A DNA stretch of 39,370 bases. It comes from Chthoniobacter sp. (GTDB lineage: Bacteria; Verrucomicrobiota; Verrucomicrobiia; Chthoniobacterales; Chthoniobacteraceae). Numbering within the stretch: the first letter of the stretch is position 1; the number at the start of each line of letters is the position of its first letter. The notes beneath the pieces are model-generated. The model ran no database searches, had not been told where the DNA came from, and was given only the letters and a program-made list of their open reading frames with translations. This document shows, piece by piece, positions 17,450 through 26,293 of the stretch. The translations under genes and the position numbers were made by a program. The stretch is taken from the NCBI GenBank assembly GCA_028293645.1, contig JAQGOK010000016.1, positions 1-39,370 on the forward strand. The letters are read 5' to 3'.

Positions 17450-17479
17450 AGTGACCGCGCGAAAGCGAAGGTGCTCCGG

Positions 17480-18571
17480 CTATCTGCGGAGTTCGAAGCA
17501 GCCGCGAGCGAGGCGTTCGCCGTTCACGATGATCTCCACCTCATGTCGGCCGGCGTGGTGCACTCGCGTGGTGAAGTCGCGGACGATTTGAGCGCGGCTC
17601 AGCGTGACGGACGTGCGGGCCGGGAGCGTGAACTCTTTGAGCTTGAAGACCTTGCCGGAGGTTCCGCCCGATTTCTTCACGTAGTGAATGACGTAATCGA
17701 CGACCAGCCGTTGGGCTTTGGTGGAGTTCGATTCGACCTGGAGCGAAACGGTAAGGCGCTCGCCGAGCGAGAGCACGCGCGGCTTGAGCTCGAGATCCCG
17801 GACATTGACCAGCGGTTTTGCTCCGGCGCCTATGACCGCGAGCGCACGGCGATCACCCTTTTTGATCAAGGTGCGCAGGGCACGTTTCGCGATCCAGCGG
17901 GTATGCGGATCTTTCAGCGGCCAGCTTTCCAGCCGATCGAGCACCCAGTCGGGATGATCTTTCGTGATGTCGTTCAGGTGATTCGCCACTGACTTGCGGA
18001 CGTAGAGGCTTGGATCGGCCCGGAGATTTTCGAGGATCGGAACGACGGGGGTTGGATCGGCAACCAAAGCATCGATACGAAAGGACCAGGGCAGGCGCGG
18101 CCGGCAGCCTTCGCTCGCGAGCCGGCGCACCTGTTCGTCAGGATCGCGCGACCACGTTTCCATGACTGCCAGCGTGCGCGCGAGATCGCTCCGGAGGAAT
18201 GGACGAATGCCGAACTCGGACGAGCCGAACGTGGTGAAAAACTTCAGCGCATCGAGCGAAGCATCGAACTGATCGACTCCATAGAGCCCGACGAAATCCG
18301 GCAGCACGAGCGTGGAAAAACCGCGCTCGATCCGGGGCGCAAGCCGGCGCAAAACGGCCAGCGCTTTGAGGTAATCGGCCGGCAGGGTCGCGTGCAGGCT
18401 TTCCGTCATCCGCCGCATTCTTTGGGTAAGCGAAAGGGCGGCGAGATCGCGCAGCGCAAGCGCCAGAAAGCGTTTCGAGCCGAAACGCGGATGGATCGCT
18501 GCGATCTCGCGCGCAAAGGTTCGGAAGCGTTGCGCGTCGAAGATTTCCTTGAGAGCGGGAGCTTCAGCCAT
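17480..18571 (-). CDS. AlkC-like DNA alkylation repair glycosylase with C-terminal Ig-like domain
   Basis: A 363-residue protein of the AlkC/AlkD superfamily, HEAT-like-repeat DNA glycosylases that excise N3- and N7-alkylated purines without flipping the base. The N-terminus (ALKEIFDAQRFRTFAREIAA) and LALRDLAALSLTQRMRRMTE match AlkC-type proteins. The helical repeats continue with DLARTLAVMETWSRDPDEQV, VVPILENLRADPSLYVRKSV and NHLNDITKDHPDWVLDRLES. From about residue 255 the sequence turns into beta strands (LSLGERLTVSLQVESNSTKA, VVDYVIHYVKKSG, FTTRVHHAGRHEVEIIVNGE), in keeping with the Ig-like domain known at the C-terminus of some AlkC proteins. ATG 18571 is the natural start. It is an isolated gene, convergent with the SnoaL-like gene. 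Confidence 0.88.
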   Translation of the reverse strand: MAEAPALKEIFDAQRFRTFAREIAAIHPRFGSKRFLALALRDLAALSLTQRMRRMTESLHATLPADYLKALAVLRRLAPRIERGFSTLVLPDFVGLYGVDQFDASLDALKFFTTFGSSEFGIRPFLRSDLARTLAVMETWSRDPDEQVRRLASEGCRPRLPWSFRIDALVADPTPVVPILENLRADPSLYVRKSVANHLNDITKDHPDWVLDRLESWPLKDPHTRWIAKRALRTLIKKGDRRALAVIGAGAKPLVNVRDLELKPRVLSLGERLTVSLQVESNSTKAQRLVVDYVIHYVKKSGGTSGKVFKLKEFTLPARTSVTLSRAQIVRDFTTRVHHAGRHEVEIIVNGERLARGCFELRR

Positions 18572-18710
18572 GCGCCGCCACGGTAACCAGCCGCGTCGGA
18601 GCCCGGAAGCTCGCGCTCAGATGGACTCCGCCATTCACACGGTTCACGGCGTTGTTTGAACGCAAAGCAGCGTTGACCACTCTGCGACTGAGTTCGAAGC
18701 TGTTTTCGCG

Positions 18711-19055
18711 ATGCGCTGTCGTCTTCTGTTGCTCTTCCTGGTCCTCGCAGGCCTGGCCTTGCCTCCGGCTTGGTCAACGCAAGCGTGTGGTCTCGCGGCT
18801 TCGGCAGAGACGTGTGGCACGTGCTGCCACGAGGTGGAGGTGTCTTGCTGCCCCTCGGCTGTGCCGGTGCGCAAAGCCCCGACCGCGCTCGAACAAGTTG
18901 CGTCGGTTTCGGTGAAGCAATGGGTCGTGCCCATCACGATGGTTCTGGCGCCAGCTCCCGCGCTGTTGCTGCAGACCCCTTTGCAGCAGCGGCGGAAGGC
19001 TGCGCGGCTTCCGGTACTGCGTCCGTTGGAACGCTCCGGCGTGCGGCTGATCTGA
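18711..19055 (+). CDS. small exported Cys-rich protein upstream of metal efflux genes
   Basis: A 114-residue protein that I do not recognise. It has a signal peptide (MRCRLLLLFLVLAGLALPPA), then a Cys-rich stretch with six Cys (QACGLAASAETCGTCCHEVE followed by VSCCPS) containing CxxCC and CC pairs suited to binding soft metals. A hydrophobic stretch (about 73-90, VVPITMVLAPAPALLL) and a basic tail follow. It lies 160 bp upstream of the CusB-like gene on the same strand, so a role in periplasmic metal binding or sensing before export is a reasonable inference. ATG 18711 directly begins the signal sequence. It could also be a lineage-specific peptide of unrelated function. Confidence 0.65.
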   Translation: MRCRLLLLFLVLAGLALPPAWSTQACGLAASAETCGTCCHEVEVSCCPSAVPVRKAPTALEQVASVSVKQWVVPITMVLAPAPALLLQTPLQQRRKAARLPVLRPLERSGVRLI

Positions 19056-19174
19056 GATCGTTCTTATAGGCGCAGTGTGCCCGCAGCTCGCGGCGCATCG
19101 CCTCCGTTTGTCGTCCGCCGCCTTCGCGCGCGGACGTTCTGTGACTCTTCACGCCGGTTTCCCGGCAGACACTC

Positions 19175-19191
19175 GCCCGCGGTTCGCGGGC
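19175..19191 (+). other. GC-rich hairpin between the Cys-rich gene and cusB-like gene
   Basis: GCCCGCG (19175-19181), loop GTT and CGCGGGC (19185-19191) form a perfect 7-bp stem 24 bp upstream of the CusB-like start codon. A short pyrimidine run (TCCTTTC) follows, but not a proper T tract. It could reduce read-through or stabilise the downstream message; a strong Rho-independent terminator is not supported. Confidence 0.35.
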
Positions 19192-19215
19192 TCCTTTCAG
19201 CTTCCTGCTTTTCTC

Positions 19216-20913
19216 ATGAAGACCCGTTTCGCTCTTCTCCTTCTTCTCATCGCAACTGCTGCCGGCGCAACCGGCTGGTGGTTGGGTCATCGTCATACCG
19301 AGCCTCATCGCGCCGCCGGTTCCGCCGAACGTAAAGTGCTGTTTTACCAGAGTCCGATGCATCCGTGGATCAAGTCGGAGCAGCCGGGTAACTGCACCAT
19401 CTGCGGGATGAAGCTCGTCCCGGTGATGGAAGGTCAGCCGGACGGTGCAGCCACCTCAGAGACGACCACCAAGCTCAGCGCCAGCAGCCTCAGCGTCGTT
19501 GATATTCAGACCGCAACCGTCACCCGCCAGCCGCTGAAGCGGACGCTGCGCGTCGCCGGCACCATCGACGACGACGATTCCAAACACCGCCGTCTCTCCG
19601 CCTACGTGGACGCGCGCATCGACAAGCTCTTCGTCAACTTCGTCGGCGCGGAAGTGACCGCGGGCGAGCCGCTCGCTTCGCTTTACAGCCGCGACCTGCT
19701 CGTTGCGCGGAGCGAATACGCGCAGGCGGTGCGGCGTCCCGCTTCACCCGAGCGAGAGACATTTCTGGCGGCGAGCACGAACAAGCTGCGGCGCATGGGC
19801 CTTACGCTCGAACAGATCGCAAAGCTGCCGGGCCAGACCGGCGACACCTTCGACCTGGTCGCGCCGGCGTCCGGCACGGTGGTCGAACGCAAGGTCTATG
19901 AAGGCCAGTACGTGAAGGAGGGCGACGTGCTCTTCGAGATCGCGGATTTCACCAGGATGTGGTTCGTCTTCGATGCGTACGAACGCGACCTCGCGTGGCT
20001 CCGCGTTGGCCAATCCGTGGAGATCACCACACCGAGTGTGCCGGGGAAAACGTTCACCGCGCCGGTGGCTTTCATCGACCCGAATCTCGTGCCCGCGACC
20101 CGCTCCGCGAAGGTGCGGGTGGTGCTCGAGAATCCGCACCTCGGCGACCCGGCGAAGCATCAACATGAGCTGCTGCACAAGGTCTTCGCCGAAGGTCGAA
20201 TTCACGCCGCAACCGAGCCGGTGTTGGCTGTGCCGCGGACCGCGGTGCTCTCGGCGGGAGGCGGGCCGCTCGTTTACGTGGCAAAAACCGGGCACGACTT
20301 TGAGCCGCGCGCGGTGACACTCGGCCGCGCGGGCGATGAGGTTTGGGAGATCGTTGCGGGACTCCAGGAAAACGAGCGGGTCGTCACGACGGGAAACTTG
20401 CTCATCGACGCGCAAGCGCAGCTCGATCGGCCGCAGCAGGTCGTGAGTTCGGGGGCGACGACTGCCGAGCCGTCCACTCCCGCTCAACACGAGGCTGTGA
20501 AGCAACTCATGGAGACGGCTTCAGCCGTGGGGGAAGCGTTGGCTTCCGACGATCTCGCTGCGCACAACACGCGCATCGCGGCGCTGCATTCCGCAGCCAT
20601 GAAAACCGCCGAGGAACTCGGTGCAGCGGGGCGCCGGTTGGGCGAGGTCGCGCACGTCGGCGAGGCGAAGGATCTGGTCGCCGCGCGGAAGCAGTTTTAT
20701 CCCGTCAGCATGGCGGTCGCGGAAATCGCGACGGCTTTGCGCAAACGCGATCGGAGTGCCGTCACGGCCAAGGTTTTTGAGTGCCCGATGGCTCGTTCCG
20801 CGGTGCCGAGCGCTGACACAAATCAAGGCCGCTGGGTGCAACTGAACGGGCCGATTCGCAATCCGTTTTTCGGTGCCGAAATGCTCGAGTGTGGCGCGGA
20901 GGTGAAGCCGTGA
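19216..20913 (+). CDS. cusB: CusB-like periplasmic adaptor of a heavy-metal RND efflux pump
   Basis: A 565-residue membrane-fusion protein with an N-terminal signal or anchor (MKTRFALLLLLIATAAGATG). Residues 43-70 are a heavy-metal-binding domain: FYQSPMHPWIKSEQPGNCTI followed by CGMKLVPV, with C60 and C63 as the CxxC pair and M48/H49 nearby. The adaptor core follows, with barrel-sandwich halves (ARIDKLFVNFVGAEVTAGEP and FDLVAPASGTVVERKVYEGQ), a beta-barrel region (MWFVFDAYERDLAWLRVGQS) and a membrane-proximal domain. Residues about 415-560 match DUF3347, ending FECPMARSAV and WVQLNGPIRNPFFGAEMLEC. The CusB family hands Cu(I)/Ag(I) to CusA. ATG 19216 starts the signal segment; the frame open to 19075 is not needed. 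Its stop overlaps the cusA-like start. No outer-membrane channel gene (cusC) is adjacent. Confidence 0.92.
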   Translation: MKTRFALLLLLIATAAGATGWWLGHRHTEPHRAAGSAERKVLFYQSPMHPWIKSEQPGNCTICGMKLVPVMEGQPDGAATSETTTKLSASSLSVVDIQTATVTRQPLKRTLRVAGTIDDDDSKHRRLSAYVDARIDKLFVNFVGAEVTAGEPLASLYSRDLLVARSEYAQAVRRPASPERETFLAASTNKLRRMGLTLEQIAKLPGQTGDTFDLVAPASGTVVERKVYEGQYVKEGDVLFEIADFTRMWFVFDAYERDLAWLRVGQSVEITTPSVPGKTFTAPVAFIDPNLVPATRSAKVRVVLENPHLGDPAKHQHELLHKVFAEGRIHAATEPVLAVPRTAVLSAGGGPLVYVAKTGHDFEPRAVTLGRAGDEVWEIVAGLQENERVVTTGNLLIDAQAQLDRPQQVVSSGATTAEPSTPAQHEAVKQLMETASAVGEALASDDLAAHNTRIAALHSAAMKTAEELGAAGRRLGEVAHVGEAKDLVAARKQFYPVSMAVAEIATALRKRDRSAVTAKVFECPMARSAVPSADTNQGRWVQLNGPIRNPFFGAEMLECGAEVKP

Positions 20914-23900
20914 TTCCCCGGCTGATCGAGTGGTCGCTGCGCAACCGCTTCATGGTCGCGTGCGGCACACTCTTCGTCGTCGCGTTCGGGATCTTCGAGC
21001 TGCGACGCACGCCGGTGGATGCCATCCCGGACTTGAGCGAGAACCAGGTGATCGTCTTCGCCGACTGGCCCGGGCGCAGCCCGCAGGAAGTAGAGGACCA
21101 GATCACGTATCCGCTTTCGGTGAATCTGCAGGGCCTCGCCGGCGTGCACACCGTGCGCGCCAATTCCATGTTCGGCTTCTCGCTGTTGACCGTGATCTTC
21201 GATGAGAAGATCGACAACTACTTCGCCCGCACGCGCGTCCTGGAACGGCTCAATTACCTCGGTGATCTTCTGCCGGGCGGCGTTGTTCCGAAGCTCGGAC
21301 CGGACGCGACGGGGCTCGGCTGGGTCTTTCAATACTACCTCGATGTGGACGCGTCGCAGTCGCCGAACGGCGGCTACGATCTCGGCGAACTGCGCTCCGT
21401 GCAGGATTGGTTCGTGCGATATCAGCTCAACGCGGTGCCGGGTGTCGCGGAAGTGGCGAGCATCGGCGGCTTTGTCCGGCAGTATCAGATCGAGGTGAGT
21501 TCCGCGAAAATGCGCGCGGTCAATGTCTCGCTGCAGCAGGTGATGGAGGCGGTCGGGCAGAGCAACCTCAACGTCGGCGGCAAGGTGATCGAAGAAAACG
21601 GCATGGAGTTCGTGGTGCGCGGTCTCGGGCTGATCACGTCCGTCAGCGATTTGGAGAAGACGGTGCTCACCGAGCGCGAAGGCACACCGGTCTATCTGCG
21701 CGATGTGGCAACCGTGCAGATCGGTGGCGAGTTTCGGCGTGGCGCGCTCGACGTGAACGGGCGCGAAGTGGTGGGCGGAATCGTGGTGATGCGCACGGGC
21801 GAAAATGCGCACGACGTGATCCGACGCGTGAAGGAAAAGGTCGCGCAGATAACGCCCAGTCTTCCGCCGGGCGTGACGATCCGCGCGTTCTACGACCGCA
21901 GCGAACTGATCGATCGGACGATCGATACGCTCAAGCACGCGCTCACCGAGGAGATCATTCTCGTGACGCTCGCGCACATCGTTTTCCTCTTCCACTTCCG
22001 CAGCATCCTTATCGTCACCTTTCCGCTGCCGGTTTCGATTCTGATCTCGTTCATCCTGATGCGGCAGTTCGGCATCACCTCGAACATCATGTCGCTGAGC
22101 GGCATCGCGATCGCGATCGGGGTGCTGGTCGATGCGGCGATCGTGATGACCGAGAATGTGCTGCGGCATTGTGAGGAAGCGGAGCAGCGCAAGGGCGCGC
22201 CGTTGACCCGGCAGGAGACTTGGGAGACGACGCTCGCGGCTTCGAAGCAGGTCGGGAGGCCGATCTTTTTCGCGATGGCGATCATCATTCTCGCCTTCGT
22301 GCCGGTGTTCGCGCTGACCGGGCAGGAGGGGAAACTTTTCCACCCGCTCGCGTTCACGAAAACCTTCGCGATGATCGGCTCGACGCTGCTCGCCGTCACC
22401 ATCGTGCCGGTGCTCTGCGCGACGCTCGTGCGCGGGCCTTTCCATTCGGAAAACAAAAACTGGGTGATGCGTGGGCTGCTGCGGATCTACGAGCCGACGC
22501 TCGATTGGGCGCTGGGCCATCGTCGGACGGTGCTCGCGGGTGCGACGGTGATGTTGCTCGCCGCGTTGGTGCTCGCGTTTGGATTGCCGCGGGCGCTGAC
22601 GGAACGGGTGCCGGCCCTGCATGGCTTCACTGGGATGGGGCGCGAATTCATGCCGCCGCTCAATGAGGGCTCGCTGCTTTTCATGCCGGTGCTGCTGCCG
22701 CAAACGAGCCTAACGGAGGTGAAGCGCATCATGGCCTGGCAGGATCGCGTGATCAAAGAAACGCCGGAAGTGGCATCCGCCGCCGGCAAACTCGGGCGCG
22801 CTGAATCGGCCACCGACCCGGCACCGGTTGAGATGATCGAGACGACGATCATGCTCAAGCCGCCGTCCGAATGGCGCGCTGGCATGACCCAGGATCAGCT
22901 CGTCGCGGAGCTCACGGCCAAGCTCACGCAAGTCCCCGGCTACGTGCCTGGTTTTCTCCAACCAATCGAGAACCGCATCCTGATGCTGAGCACTGGCATT
23001 CGTGCGCAGGTCGGGATCAAAATCCTCGGTGACGATCTCGCTGCGCTGCAGAACAAAGCCTTCGAAGTCGAGAAAGTGGTGCGCTCGATTCCCGGCGCGG
23101 TCGGGGTCGCGCCTTCGCGCGTCCAAGGCAAGCCGTATGTCGAGATTGCGGTCAATCGCGAGGCCATGGCGCGCTTCGGTTTGCGCGCGCAGCAGTTGCT
23201 GGATGTAGTGGAGACGGGCATCGGCGGGAAGAACGTGGCAACCACGATCGAGGGCCGGCAACGCTTTCCGATTCAGGTCCGCATTGCGCGCGAGGAACGC
23301 GATGATCTCGAGCGACTCGGCGATCTGCTGGTCGCGACGCCCGCCGGTCAGCACATTCCGCTCGGGCAGCTCGCGGACATTCGGCGGAACATCGGTGCGA
23401 GCGAGATCGCCAGCGAGAACGGGCGGCTGCGCGTCTTCGTGCAGGCGAATGTGCAGGGGCGCGATCTCGGCGGATTCGTGGACGAAGCACGCCGTCGCAT
23501 CGCGCATGAGATCACTCTACCGAAAGGAATGACGATCGAGTGGAGCGGCCAGTACGAGAACCAGGTGCGCGCCGCGCAGCGGCTGCTGATCATCGGGCCG
23601 ACCGCGATCGCGATTATTTTCCTGCTGCTCTACATCGTTTACGGCTCAGTGCAGGAAGCGGCGCACGTGATCCTGGCGGTGCCGTTCGCGCTCACCGGCG
23701 GCGTCTTTTTGCAATGGCTGCTCGGTTACCCGTTCAGCGTTGCCGTGTGGGTCGGCTACATCGCGCTCTTCGGCACCGCCATCCAGACTGGTGTCGTGAT
23801 GGTTGTTTATCTCGAAGAGGCACTGGACCGAAAGCGCCGCGAAAAGGGTGGGACGTTCAGCCGCACTGATCTGCTCGACGCAATCAAGGAAGGCGCGCGG

Positions 23901-24137
23901 CTGCGGCTCCGCCCGAAAGTCATGACCGTGGCGACGATCGTCGCGAGCTTGCTGCCAATCATGTGGAGCACGCGCACTGGCGCGGAAGTGATGAAGCCGC
24001 TCGCGACGCCCGTGATCGGCGGAATGGTGAGCAGTCTCCTGCACATCCTGATCGTCACGCCGGTGATCTTCGCGTGGCTCCGCGAGCGGGAGCTCCGGCG
24101 GGAAATGCTGTCGCCTACAGCTTCTCCGGCTCCTTGA
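20910..24137 (+). CDS. cusA: CusA/CzcA-family heavy-metal RND efflux transporter
   Basis: A 1075-residue inner-membrane proton antiporter of the HME-RND family, the usual length. It starts IPRLIEWSLRNRFMVACGTL and contains TPVDAIPDLSENQVIVFADW, the family signature for the first periplasmic loop, and GVLVDAAIVMTENVLRH in TM4, with the Asp of the proton relay. In the second loop LLFMPVLLPQTSL, VEMIETTIMLKPPSEW and LMLSTGIRAQVGIKI each place a Met where, from memory of E. coli CusA, the Cu/Ag Met triad lies; this favours Cu(I)/Ag(I) over Zn/Co. The start is GTG 20910, which overlaps the cusB-like stop (GTGA) and follows GGAGG at 20898-20902; a GTG at 20889 is less well placed. Its last 23 bp overlap the end of the convergent E2 gene. 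Confidence 0.94.
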   Translation: MIPRLIEWSLRNRFMVACGTLFVVAFGIFELRRTPVDAIPDLSENQVIVFADWPGRSPQEVEDQITYPLSVNLQGLAGVHTVRANSMFGFSLLTVIFDEKIDNYFARTRVLERLNYLGDLLPGGVVPKLGPDATGLGWVFQYYLDVDASQSPNGGYDLGELRSVQDWFVRYQLNAVPGVAEVASIGGFVRQYQIEVSSAKMRAVNVSLQQVMEAVGQSNLNVGGKVIEENGMEFVVRGLGLITSVSDLEKTVLTEREGTPVYLRDVATVQIGGEFRRGALDVNGREVVGGIVVMRTGENAHDVIRRVKEKVAQITPSLPPGVTIRAFYDRSELIDRTIDTLKHALTEEIILVTLAHIVFLFHFRSILIVTFPLPVSILISFILMRQFGITSNIMSLSGIAIAIGVLVDAAIVMTENVLRHCEEAEQRKGAPLTRQETWETTLAASKQVGRPIFFAMAIIILAFVPVFALTGQEGKLFHPLAFTKTFAMIGSTLLAVTIVPVLCATLVRGPFHSENKNWVMRGLLRIYEPTLDWALGHRRTVLAGATVMLLAALVLAFGLPRALTERVPALHGFTGMGREFMPPLNEGSLLFMPVLLPQTSLTEVKRIMAWQDRVIKETPEVASAAGKLGRAESATDPAPVEMIETTIMLKPPSEWRAGMTQDQLVAELTAKLTQVPGYVPGFLQPIENRILMLSTGIRAQVGIKILGDDLAALQNKAFEVEKVVRSIPGAVGVAPSRVQGKPYVEIAVNREAMARFGLRAQQLLDVVETGIGGKNVATTIEGRQRFPIQVRIAREERDDLERLGDLLVATPAGQHIPLGQLADIRRNIGASEIASENGRLRVFVQANVQGRDLGGFVDEARRRIAHEITLPKGMTIEWSGQYENQVRAAQRLLIIGPTAIAIIFLLLYIVYGSVQEAAHVILAVPFALTGGVFLQWLLGYPFSVAVWVGYIALFGTAIQTGVVMVVYLEEALDRKRREKGGTFSRTDLLDAIKEGARLRLRPKVMTVATIVASLLPIMWSTRTGAEVMKPLATPVIGGMVSSLLHILIVTPVIFAWLRERELRREMLSPTASPAP

Positions 24138-25314
24138 GGAGCACCGCGATGCGCTGGAGCAAGCGGCCTGCACCGCCGCCATCGAGCACCCGGTGATCGA
24201 AGCTCAACGTGAGCTGCGCTTCGGTCACGGGCAGGAATTGGGCTTTCGCCTTATCCCAGCTGGGAATGACCCGGCCGGCGCCGAGACCGAGCACCAGCGT
24301 TTGTTCCGGGAGCGGAATCGGCGTGGCCCACTCGAGACCGAATGTGCCGAAGTTCGTTACGGTCGCGATCGAGCCGCCTTGCGCGGTCGCAGGCAAACGC
24401 CGCTGCCGCGCAAGTTCCACCAGTTCGTCGTAACGAACGACCATTTCGGAGAGCGGCGTCTGATCCGCGCGGCGCAGAACAGGCACGAGCACGCCGTCTT
24501 CCGCTTCGACGGCGAAGCCGACGTCGATGGAATGGGGATGCACAATCTTCTGTCCAACGAGCCGGCCGGCGGGGGCGCTGTTTTCACCCAACGCGATCGC
24601 CAACGCGCGCAACGCATACAACGCCGGGCCGGGCTTTGGTGTGCTCGTTTTCCGATGCGCGAGCAGAGGGTCGAGCACGACGGAACGGCCGACCGTCGCG
24701 AGTGGGCGCGTCCAGCTGCGGCGCATCGCATCAGCCACCGCGACGCGCATGGACGATGCGGGACTGAGTTTATGTTCATCGAGGCGCGCGAGGTATTTTT
24801 CGAAATCCTCGATCGTCACGCGGCCCGCCGCGCCGCTGCCGGCCACGGCGGAAAGGTCTGCAGCGTGAAGACCGAGTTCGTTCATCCGCGCTTTCATCCG
24901 CGGTGAAAGGTAGGTCGCACCCGAAGCATGTGCGGGGACCGGGAGGCCGCGCACGGTCGGTTGCACGCCACCCTTGGATTGAGCGGGGCTGGTGCTGTCC
25001 ATCGGAGAGCTGGAGTGCTCGCTGGCTGCGGCTGGCGCGGGCGCATCCAGGCCGGCGCGCTCTGCTTCTTCGTCAGTCACTTCGAGATAGCCCAGCGTCG
25101 CGCCGACAGGGTAGCTCTGCTGCACCTCGATCAGCCATTCCGCGACGCGGCCGCCGCAAGGCGTGGTCACGCCCATGGTCGCTTTGTTGGTCTCGACTTC
25201 GAGGACGTCCTGATCGGTTTCCACCATCTCGCCGGCTTGGAAAGCGATGCTCAGGACAGTGGCTTCAGCGATCGATTCGCCGAGCTGGGGCATGATGATG
25301 GGGATACGCGGCAT
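24115..25314 (-). CDS. 2-oxo acid dehydrogenase E2, dihydrolipoamide acyltransferase
   Basis: A 399-residue E2 subunit. Residues 1-78 are one lipoyl domain with the lipoylated Lys K44 in VLEVETNKATMGV. An Ala/Ser/Pro-rich linker leads to the peripheral subunit-binding domain (about 134-175, YLSPRMKARMNELGLHAADL and GAAGRVTIEDFEKYL), and residues 185-399 are the acyltransferase core, ending SFDHRVLDGGGAGRLLQR with catalytic H374 and D378. It transfers the acyl group from E1 to CoA. The linker and the single lipoyl domain fit PDH, BCKDH or acetoin-type complexes; the substrate cannot be decided here. ATG 25314 begins the lipoyl domain directly. It follows E1 beta by 16 bp. No E3 (lipoamide dehydrogenase) gene follows; instead the gene collides with cusA. 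Confidence 0.94.
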   Translation of the reverse strand: MPRIPIIMPQLGESIAEATVLSIAFQAGEMVETDQDVLEVETNKATMGVTTPCGGRVAEWLIEVQQSYPVGATLGYLEVTDEEAERAGLDAPAPAAASEHSSSPMDSTSPAQSKGGVQPTVRGLPVPAHASGATYLSPRMKARMNELGLHAADLSAVAGSGAAGRVTIEDFEKYLARLDEHKLSPASSMRVAVADAMRRSWTRPLATVGRSVVLDPLLAHRKTSTPKPGPALYALRALAIALGENSAPAGRLVGQKIVHPHSIDVGFAVEAEDGVLVPVLRRADQTPLSEMVVRYDELVELARQRRLPATAQGGSIATVTNFGTFGLEWATPIPLPEQTLVLGLGAGRVIPSWDKAKAQFLPVTEAQLTLSFDHRVLDGGGAGRLLQRIAVLLKEPEKL

Positions 25315-25330
25315 GGCGGCGGGAGCGGAA

Positions 25331-26293
25331 TTAGAGACGGAGTAAGTCGCGCAGCTTGGCCGCGATCGAGCGGGCGGTCGGGCGGTGCGTGCCCCAGAGA
25401 TTCGGGTGGAAAGGAACGGGGGTGTCCTTGGCGTTGAGCCGCATCGGCGGGACATCGAGGAGTCCGAAGCCATCGGTCGCGACACGCGCGACGATCTCGG
25501 CGGTGACGCCACCCCACGGCCAGGCTTCGCCAACCGCCAGCAAGCGGCCGGTCCGCGCTACGCTGGCGAGCACGGTGTCGGTATCGAGCGGCTTCACGGA
25601 GCGCAGGTCGATGACTTCGATCTCCCAACCCTCGGTCGCGAGTTCGTCCGCGCACGCGATCGCCTCATGAACCATCGCACTGTAGGTCACGATCGTGGCG
25701 TCACGGCCCGCGCGGGCGATGCGGGCCTTGCCGGTCGGTGTGGCTTCGGTCGGAAGCGCGTCAGCCTTCAAGTGGTAGTAGAGATACTTGTGCTCGCAGA
25801 AGATGACGGGATCATCGATCGCGACTGCTTCGAGCAGCATCGAATAGGCGTCTTCGACCGTTGCGGGCGTCATCACGATCAGCCCCGGGTAATGCGCGTA
25901 GAGCGCTTCCATGCTCTGGCTGTGAAACGGCCCCGCGCCGGAGGTGCCGCCGCTTGGCAAACGCACAGTGATCGGGCAGGGGATGTTCGTGCGCCAGTGC
26001 AGCGTCGCGGCCTGGTTGACGACCTGGTTGAAACCGACGGTCGAGAAGTCCGCGAACTGCACCTCGATGATTGGCCGCATTCCCTCGAGCGCAGCGCCGA
26101 TCGCGGAGCCGATCATCGCGTCTTCGCTGATGGGCGCATCGATGACACGCCCGGGATATTCTTTCGCCAAACCTTTCGTGGCTTTGAACGCACCACCAAA
26201 GGCGCCCACATCCTGGCCGTAGATGTAAACGCGGGGATCGTCGGCAAGCGCGCGGGCCTGCGCCTCGCGGATGGCTTCCAGGTAGGTGATCAT
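25331..26293 (-). CDS. 2-oxo acid dehydrogenase E1 component, beta subunit
   Basis: A 320-residue transketolase-like E1 beta subunit. The opening MITYLEAIREAQARALADDP and YIYGQDVGAFGGAFKATKGL is typical, as are VIDAPISEDAMIGSAIGAAL (a thiamine diphosphate-contacting region with the catalytic-site Glu) and VRLPSGGTSGAGPFHSQSME. The C-terminal domain has RDATIVTYSAMVHEAIACAD and IEVIDLRSVKPLDTDTV. Together with the alpha subunit it decarboxylates a 2-oxo acid and acylates the lipoyl arm of E2. ATG 26293 overlaps the stop of E1 alpha (ATGA), which implies translational coupling and equal amounts of both subunits. Confidence 0.95.
   Translation of the reverse strand: MITYLEAIREAQARALADDPRVYIYGQDVGAFGGAFKATKGLAKEYPGRVIDAPISEDAMIGSAIGAALEGMRPIIEVQFADFSTVGFNQVVNQAATLHWRTNIPCPITVRLPSGGTSGAGPFHSQSMEALYAHYPGLIVMTPATVEDAYSMLLEAVAIDDPVIFCEHKYLYYHLKADALPTEATPTGKARIARAGRDATIVTYSAMVHEAIACADELATEGWEIEVIDLRSVKPLDTDTVLASVARTGRLLAVGEAWPWGGVTAEIVARVATDGFGLLDVPPMRLNAKDTPVPFHPNLWGTHRPTARSIAAKLRDLLRL

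Noticed and set aside
20823-22703. 626-residue minus-strand frame inside cusA
   Set aside because: It is His/Arg/Gln-rich antisense sequence to a well-conserved transporter, with no domain or start signal.
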